Of a DNA stretch of 64,000 bases, positions 60,358-64,000 are shown piece by piece. This stretch comes from DASSNU01 sp035701265. Lineage in GTDB: Bacteria > Gemmatimonadota > Gemmatimonadetes > Gemmatimonadales > Gemmatimonadaceae. Position 1 is the first letter of the stretch. Each line of letters begins with the position of its first letter. Location: contig DASSNU010000002.1 of the NCBI GenBank assembly GCA_035701265.1, positions 248,001 through 312,000 of the forward strand. The letters run 5' to 3'. The notes below the pieces were generated by a model. The model worked only from the letters and a program-made list of their open reading frames with translations. It searched no databases and was not told where the DNA came from. The translations under genes and the position numbers were made by a program.

Positions 60358-62064
60358 TCAGTGTGTCTTCCGCCTGCGGTCGGTGGCCAGGATGGTGACC
60401 ACCATGTACAGCCCGAGCGCTCCCGCCAGCACGAACCCGGCGACGCCGAGCGCCGGACGGCGCGGCAGCACCAGGGCGCTCGCCACCACGACGCTCGCCA
60501 CGACCAGACCGGAGAAAATGCGGTTGGCGATCTTCTGCAGCGCGGCGAGCATTCCCTCCGCCTGTGGCAGCTCCACGCGCATGCCCAGCTCGTTGGCGGC
60601 CAGCCGGGCGGTGATCGCGTCGATGCGCCGCGGCAGCGCGGCCACGAGATCGGCCGTCACCGTGGCCGCCTGATACACGCGCGCGAGCGAGAGCTCGCGT
60701 TTCATCCGCTCCCCGGCAATCCGCCCGCCGAACTCGCGGATGGCGGCCACCGGGTTGTACCCCGGGTCGAGCACGCGCGTGACGTCGTCCAGATTCACCA
60801 GTGCCTTGCCGAGCAGCGTCAGCTCCCCCGGCGCGCGCAGGCCGTGACGGAAGGCCGTGTTGATCAGCTCGTACATCACCGTGCCCGTGCTCACCTCGCC
60901 AATGGCGCGGTCGTAGTACCGGCTCACCAGCGACGCCGTCTCGCGGACGAAGGCGCTGTGGTCGAACCCCTCCGTCTCCTGCCCCATCTCGACGAGCGTC
61001 TCGGCGGCGCTGTCGCCGCGGTTCTCCGCCAGATCGAGCAGCAGACGGACGACCTGCTCGCGGAGCTTCTCGGAGAGGTGCGCTGTCATCCCGAAGTCCA
61101 CCAGCGCGAGGCGCGGCTCATCCGGCGACGTCTTGGCCCCATCCTTCACGTCCGCGGGGGTGGGTGGGTTGCGTCGTCCGGGGAGGGTGACGAAGATGTT
61201 CCCCGGGTGCGGATCGGCATGGAAGTGTCCGTCCACCGTGATCTGCTTCAGGTACGCCTGCCCCAGCTCCTCGGCGAGCGCGGTGAAGTCGTGCTCCAAC
61301 CGCGTGAGCGGAGGAAGCTGGTCGACCTTGATCCCGCGGATGCGCTCCAGGGTGAGCACGCGCTCGGAAGTGAGCGCGTCCACCACACGCGGCACGACGA
61401 GATGCGGAAAGCCGGCGAGCGCCGCACGGAACGTGGTGGTGTTCCGCGCCTCGATGCGGTAATCCAGCTCATCGGAAAGCGCGCGCTCCAGCTCGTGCAT
61501 CACACCGGCGAAGTCGATGCGCTCGCCCACGTGCGTGTGCTCCGTGAGGAAGGCGGCGAGGTCGCGAAAGAAGTCGAGGTCGGACGCGAGCTGCTCGCGG
61601 ATGCCGGGTCGCTGGACCTTCACTACCACCTCGCGACCGTCGCGCAGGTGCGCCACGTGGACCTGTCCCAACGACGCAGCGCCGAGCGGTTCCTCGTCGA
61701 AGTCCGCGAAGATCTGCTGGACGCGCGCGCCGAACTCCTGCTCGATCACCGCGCCGATCTCCGGGAAGGGGACGGCCGGCACGTCGTCCTGCAGGCGCTC
61801 CAGCTCGCGCGTGTACTCGGGGGGCAGAAGATCGGGCCGTGTGGACAGTGCCTGCCCGAGCTTCACGTAGGCGGGGCCCAGCTCGACCAGGCGCTTGCGG
61901 AAGGCGACTGCGCGGTCGGATACGGCGTCGTCAGCCTCCTCCGTCCCTTGCCGCGGCGTGAGCGCCGTCAGCCCCTGTCGTTGCGCGAAGTCGGCCAGAC
62001 CGTATCGGGTGAAGAGCTCCACCATCGCGGCCAGCCGCGGAAGATGCCGCGGAGCGAGAAGCAT
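60358..62064 (-). CDS. ABC1/AarF/UbiB family atypical kinase
   Basis: 568 residues. The UbiB-specific KxGQ motif is YVKLGQALSTRPDLLPPEY; the Ala-rich nucleotide loop appears as PLGAASLGQVHVAHL; the catalytic block is HADPHPGNIFV and the metal Asp is in ALVDFGMTAHLSE. Two C-terminal transmembrane helices (VVASVVVASALVLP and LGVAGFVLAGALGLYMVVTI) anchor it to the inner membrane. UbiB proteins support quinone synthesis, consistent with an aerobic respiratory organism. ATG 62064 is preferred; the frame is open upstream but overlaps the glycosyltransferase gene. Confidence 0.92.
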   Translation of the reverse strand: MLLAPRHLPRLAAMVELFTRYGLADFAQRQGLTALTPRQGTEEADDAVSDRAVAFRKRLVELGPAYVKLGQALSTRPDLLPPEYTRELERLQDDVPAVPFPEIGAVIEQEFGARVQQIFADFDEEPLGAASLGQVHVAHLRDGREVVVKVQRPGIREQLASDLDFFRDLAAFLTEHTHVGERIDFAGVMHELERALSDELDYRIEARNTTTFRAALAGFPHLVVPRVVDALTSERVLTLERIRGIKVDQLPPLTRLEHDFTALAEELGQAYLKQITVDGHFHADPHPGNIFVTLPGRRNPPTPADVKDGAKTSPDEPRLALVDFGMTAHLSEKLREQVVRLLLDLAENRGDSAAETLVEMGQETEGFDHSAFVRETASLVSRYYDRAIGEVSTGTVMYELINTAFRHGLRAPGELTLLGKALVNLDDVTRVLDPGYNPVAAIREFGGRIAGERMKRELSLARVYQAATVTADLVAALPRRIDAITARLAANELGMRVELPQAEGMLAALQKIANRIFSGLVVASVVVASALVLPRRPALGVAGFVLAGALGLYMVVTILATDRRRKTH

Positions 62065-62080
62065 GCACCCCGCAGGTGCA

Positions 62081-63247
62081 TCAACCGTGCCCTGCGCGCC
62101 CTCCGCTCTGCATCCGCACCGCGCGCTCGAAGAGCGCCTCGTACTCATCCGCCATGCGATCGAGCGCGAACGTGGCCAGTACGTGGCGCCGCCCAGCCTC
62201 CCCCATCTCGCGCCGCCGCTCCACGCCAGCGTCCAGCAGATCGCCCAGCGCGTTCGTGAGCGCATGGACGTCAGCGGGGGGGACGAGCCGTCCCGTCACG
62301 CTGTCGAGCACCGCCTCTGGGGTGCCGCAGATCCCCGTGGCCACCACCGGAACGCGCATCGCCATCGCCTCGAGCGCGCAGTTGGGCAGCCCCTCCGCCA
62401 GCGCGGCACGCACGAGCACGTCGGCGTCGGCGAGCACCTCGGGGATGTCGCGTCGCTCGTCGAGGAGATGCACGCGCTCGCCGCCGGGCGCGGCCGCCGC
62501 GCGGGACGCCAGCTCGTCACGAAAGGGACGCTCCTCCGCCCGGCATGGGCCCATGAACAGCATGTGCACGTCGGGGCGCATCGCCAGAAGGTGAAGTATC
62601 GCCTCCATCTCGTATCGCTGTCCCTTGCGCTCGGCGTAGCGCGAGATCGAGACAACGACCCGCGCATCGGCGGGGATGCCGAGCTCCGCGCGCACGCGGC
62701 CGCGCGGAACGTGCTCGGGATCGAAACGCGAGAAGTCCACGCCGTTGTAGACTGGGACGACGCGGTCTGGCGGGAGATAGTCGCGTGCGATGATCTCCTC
62801 GCGTCCCGCGCGCGAGTTCGTGGCGCCGAGCAGCACGAAGCGCCGGTGATACCACCGGTGTCGCCGCCACGACCAGCCGCGCCGCACCGGCCGAGAGGAA
62901 GGGGACCAGCCGCTGTACAGCCGCGCCGCGATCCCCGCGTGTCCGGCCATCTGCGCGGCGGCGCCGGCGATCTTGAGATCGGCGTTCGTGGTGGAGAGGA
63001 GCAGATCGAAGCGCTCGCGGCGCACGCGCGCGGCCAACGCGAGCGCCGTGCGCACGACGCCGCGAAAGTCCGACGCCGGCACCGACGCCTCGCCCCCGGC
63101 CGCGCGCACGAGCTCCCCCACCGGCGAGGCCGGATGGTGCGCCAGCTCGATGCGATGCCCGCGGCGGGTGAGCTGCGCCGTGACGTTCGCGATCCACCGC
63201 TCCGCGCCTCCCGCAAAGGGGGAGGCGTTCACGATGAGCAGCTTCAT
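62081..63247 (-). CDS. GT4-family glycosyltransferase
   Basis: 388 residues, GT-B fold. N-domain opens LLIVNASPFAGGAERWIANV; the hinge has VVPVYNGVDFSRFDPEHV; the C-domain has RVVVSISRYAERKGQRYEME and the donor-binding E-x7-E block AALAEGLPNCALEAMAMRVP. It adds a sugar from a nucleotide donor during capsule, LPS or exopolysaccharide synthesis; acceptor unknown. In a same-strand row with a UbiB kinase, cupin and nucleotidyltransferase, the latter two probably supplying an activated sugar. Confidence 0.88.
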   Translation of the reverse strand: MKLLIVNASPFAGGAERWIANVTAQLTRRGHRIELAHHPASPVGELVRAAGGEASVPASDFRGVVRTALALAARVRRERFDLLLSTTNADLKIAGAAAQMAGHAGIAARLYSGWSPSSRPVRRGWSWRRHRWYHRRFVLLGATNSRAGREEIIARDYLPPDRVVPVYNGVDFSRFDPEHVPRGRVRAELGIPADARVVVSISRYAERKGQRYEMEAILHLLAMRPDVHMLFMGPCRAEERPFRDELASRAAAAPGGERVHLLDERRDIPEVLADADVLVRAALAEGLPNCALEAMAMRVPVVATGICGTPEAVLDSVTGRLVPPADVHALTNALGDLLDAGVERRREMGEAGRRHVLATFALDRMADEYEALFERAVRMQSGGRAGHG

Positions 63248-63286
63248 CCGCGGCGGAGCGACGGCACGCGGATCACGATCGCGCGG

Positions 63287-64000
63287 TCACGGTCGCGCGC
63301 CACCTTCCCCGTTGGCCGGCTGGAGATCGTTCCGCCGATCGTAATCCTCGTTCGTCAGGAACGGATCCAGACGTACCTGCGTGGGCTTCTCGTTCGTGCG
63401 GAGCGCCACCCACTGATCGTCGCGCATCGGATCGCCCTGCTGCACCTTCCACGCGGTGGACGTGCGCACGCCCACCGTCGGCGGGTGACGATACTCCCCG
63501 CGGCGCACCACGCGCGCGCGTGTCACCCACGCATTGCCATCCTGGCGTATCTGCACGTCGGTGAGCGCGTAGTCCACCAGCCCGAGCCCGTTCACCCACT
63601 CGTCGAAGAACCAGCCGAGCGGCTTCCCGGAGGCAGCCTCGGCGGCCGCGCGCATGGCGTGCACGTCCACATGCTTGTACTTCCATCGGGCGTAGTAGAG
63701 ATGCAGGAAATCGCGGAAGGCCGAGTCGCCGATCGCGTCGCGCAGCGCCGAGAAGAGCATCTCTCCGCGCCCGTACGTCATCTGGTTGTACGTGGCGAAG
63801 TCACTGAAGTCGCGCGCCGGGAGCCCGATGGGCTGTGCGCGGTTCTGCATCACGAGCGCGTACTGGAAGAGCCGCGCGCCGGAGACGGGAGGCGCATCGT
63901 CCAGCACCGCGCCCTGCGAGCGGCTCTGCAGCTCCGCGCGCGCGGCGTCCACCATCTCCGGCTGCGTGGCGCCCGCTGCCCAATCCGCCAGGAAGCTCGC
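63287..64000 (-). CDS. M1-family metallopeptidase, C-terminal part (5' end beyond window)
   Basis: 237 residues visible; the frame is open to the window edge (ASFLADWAAGATQPE precedes the first internal ATG), so the zinc-binding HExxH domain lies outside. The visible part has the M1 transition-state Tyr region TYNQMTYGRGEMLFSALRDA, the following helical block FLHLYYARWKYKHVDV and WFFDEWVNGLGLVDYALTDV, and ends with a domain of unknown role (VRLDPFLTNEDYDRRND). An aminopeptidase, probably exported, is expected. Same strand and 39 nt upstream of the glycosyltransferase gene. Confidence 0.82.
   Translation of the reverse strand, partial: ASFLADWAAGATQPEMVDAARAELQSRSQGAVLDDAPPVSGARLFQYALVMQNRAQPIGLPARDFSDFATYNQMTYGRGEMLFSALRDAIGDSAFRDFLHLYYARWKYKHVDVHAMRAAAEAASGKPLGWFFDEWVNGLGLVDYALTDVQIRQDGNAWVTRARVVRRGEYRHPPTVGVRTSTAWKVQQGDPMRDDQWVALRTNEKPTQVRLDPFLTNEDYDRRNDLQPANGEGGARP

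Overview
The window is high-GC (roughly two thirds G+C by eye) bacterial chromosome with densely packed genes, many four-base start/stop overlaps (ATGA, GTGA, TTGA), and an unusually large set of exported six-bladed beta-propeller proteins. Together with a complete ETF/ETF-ubiquinone oxidoreductase cluster, RND pumps and S9/M1/M20 peptidases, this suggests a Gemmatimonadota-like, aerobic, Gram-negative heterotroph. The assignment is inferred from gene content only. No rRNA, tRNA or CRISPR array was found.

Layout. 1-11.9 kb: PBP4-type carboxypeptidase (cut by the left edge), MoeA, two methyltransferases, a divergent citrate synthase pair in which one partner carries a DNA-binding domain, an ABM monooxygenase, an FkbM methyltransferase, two small membrane proteins, and an AhpD-like/MmyB-type regulator pair. 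11.9-16.6 kb: etfB-etfA-ETF-QO behind a glutaryl-CoA dehydrogenase, a coherent electron route from acyl-CoA to quinone, with a perfect CRP-type palindrome before etfB. 16.6-24.1 kb: beta-propellers, SprT-like protein, phosphoesterase, NAD-type isocitrate dehydrogenase. 24.3-38.5 kb is an accessory region: a VapBC toxin-antitoxin pair, three propeller genes (one frameshifted), an ECF sigma/anti-sigma-like pair, a tandem array of four small exported four-cysteine peptides, a propeller lipoprotein translationally coupled to a DsbA-like thiol oxidoreductase, a sigma-54 activator, and two insertion sequences flanking an AraC-type regulator. 38.5-50.6 kb: adaptor-TolC-RND-propeller-RND pump cluster. 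50.8-64 kb: S9 peptidase, MFS/DUF885/DRE-TIM synthase operon, M20 peptidase, and a nucleotidyltransferase-cupin-UbiB kinase-glycosyltransferase-M1 peptidase gene row that runs off the right edge.

The most interesting part is 28.9-35.0 kb. Four paralogous signal-peptide-bearing peptides share the exact framework C-x20-C-x7/8-C-x-C and lie behind a 29-bp near-perfect palindrome and a sigma-54-like promoter. A sigma-54 activator gene lies a few kilobases away. The next genes downstream are a propeller lipoprotein and a disulfide oxidoreductase. I infer a regulated secreted disulfide-peptide system, formally resembling the small peptide/six-bladed propeller pairings of Bacteroidetes, but with a peptide family I do not recognise.

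IS5-family insertion has rewritten the last residues of one RND pump. Removing the element in silico restores a pump gene that overlaps the AraC-type regulator gene by ATGA, so the regulator was probably once co-translated with the pump.
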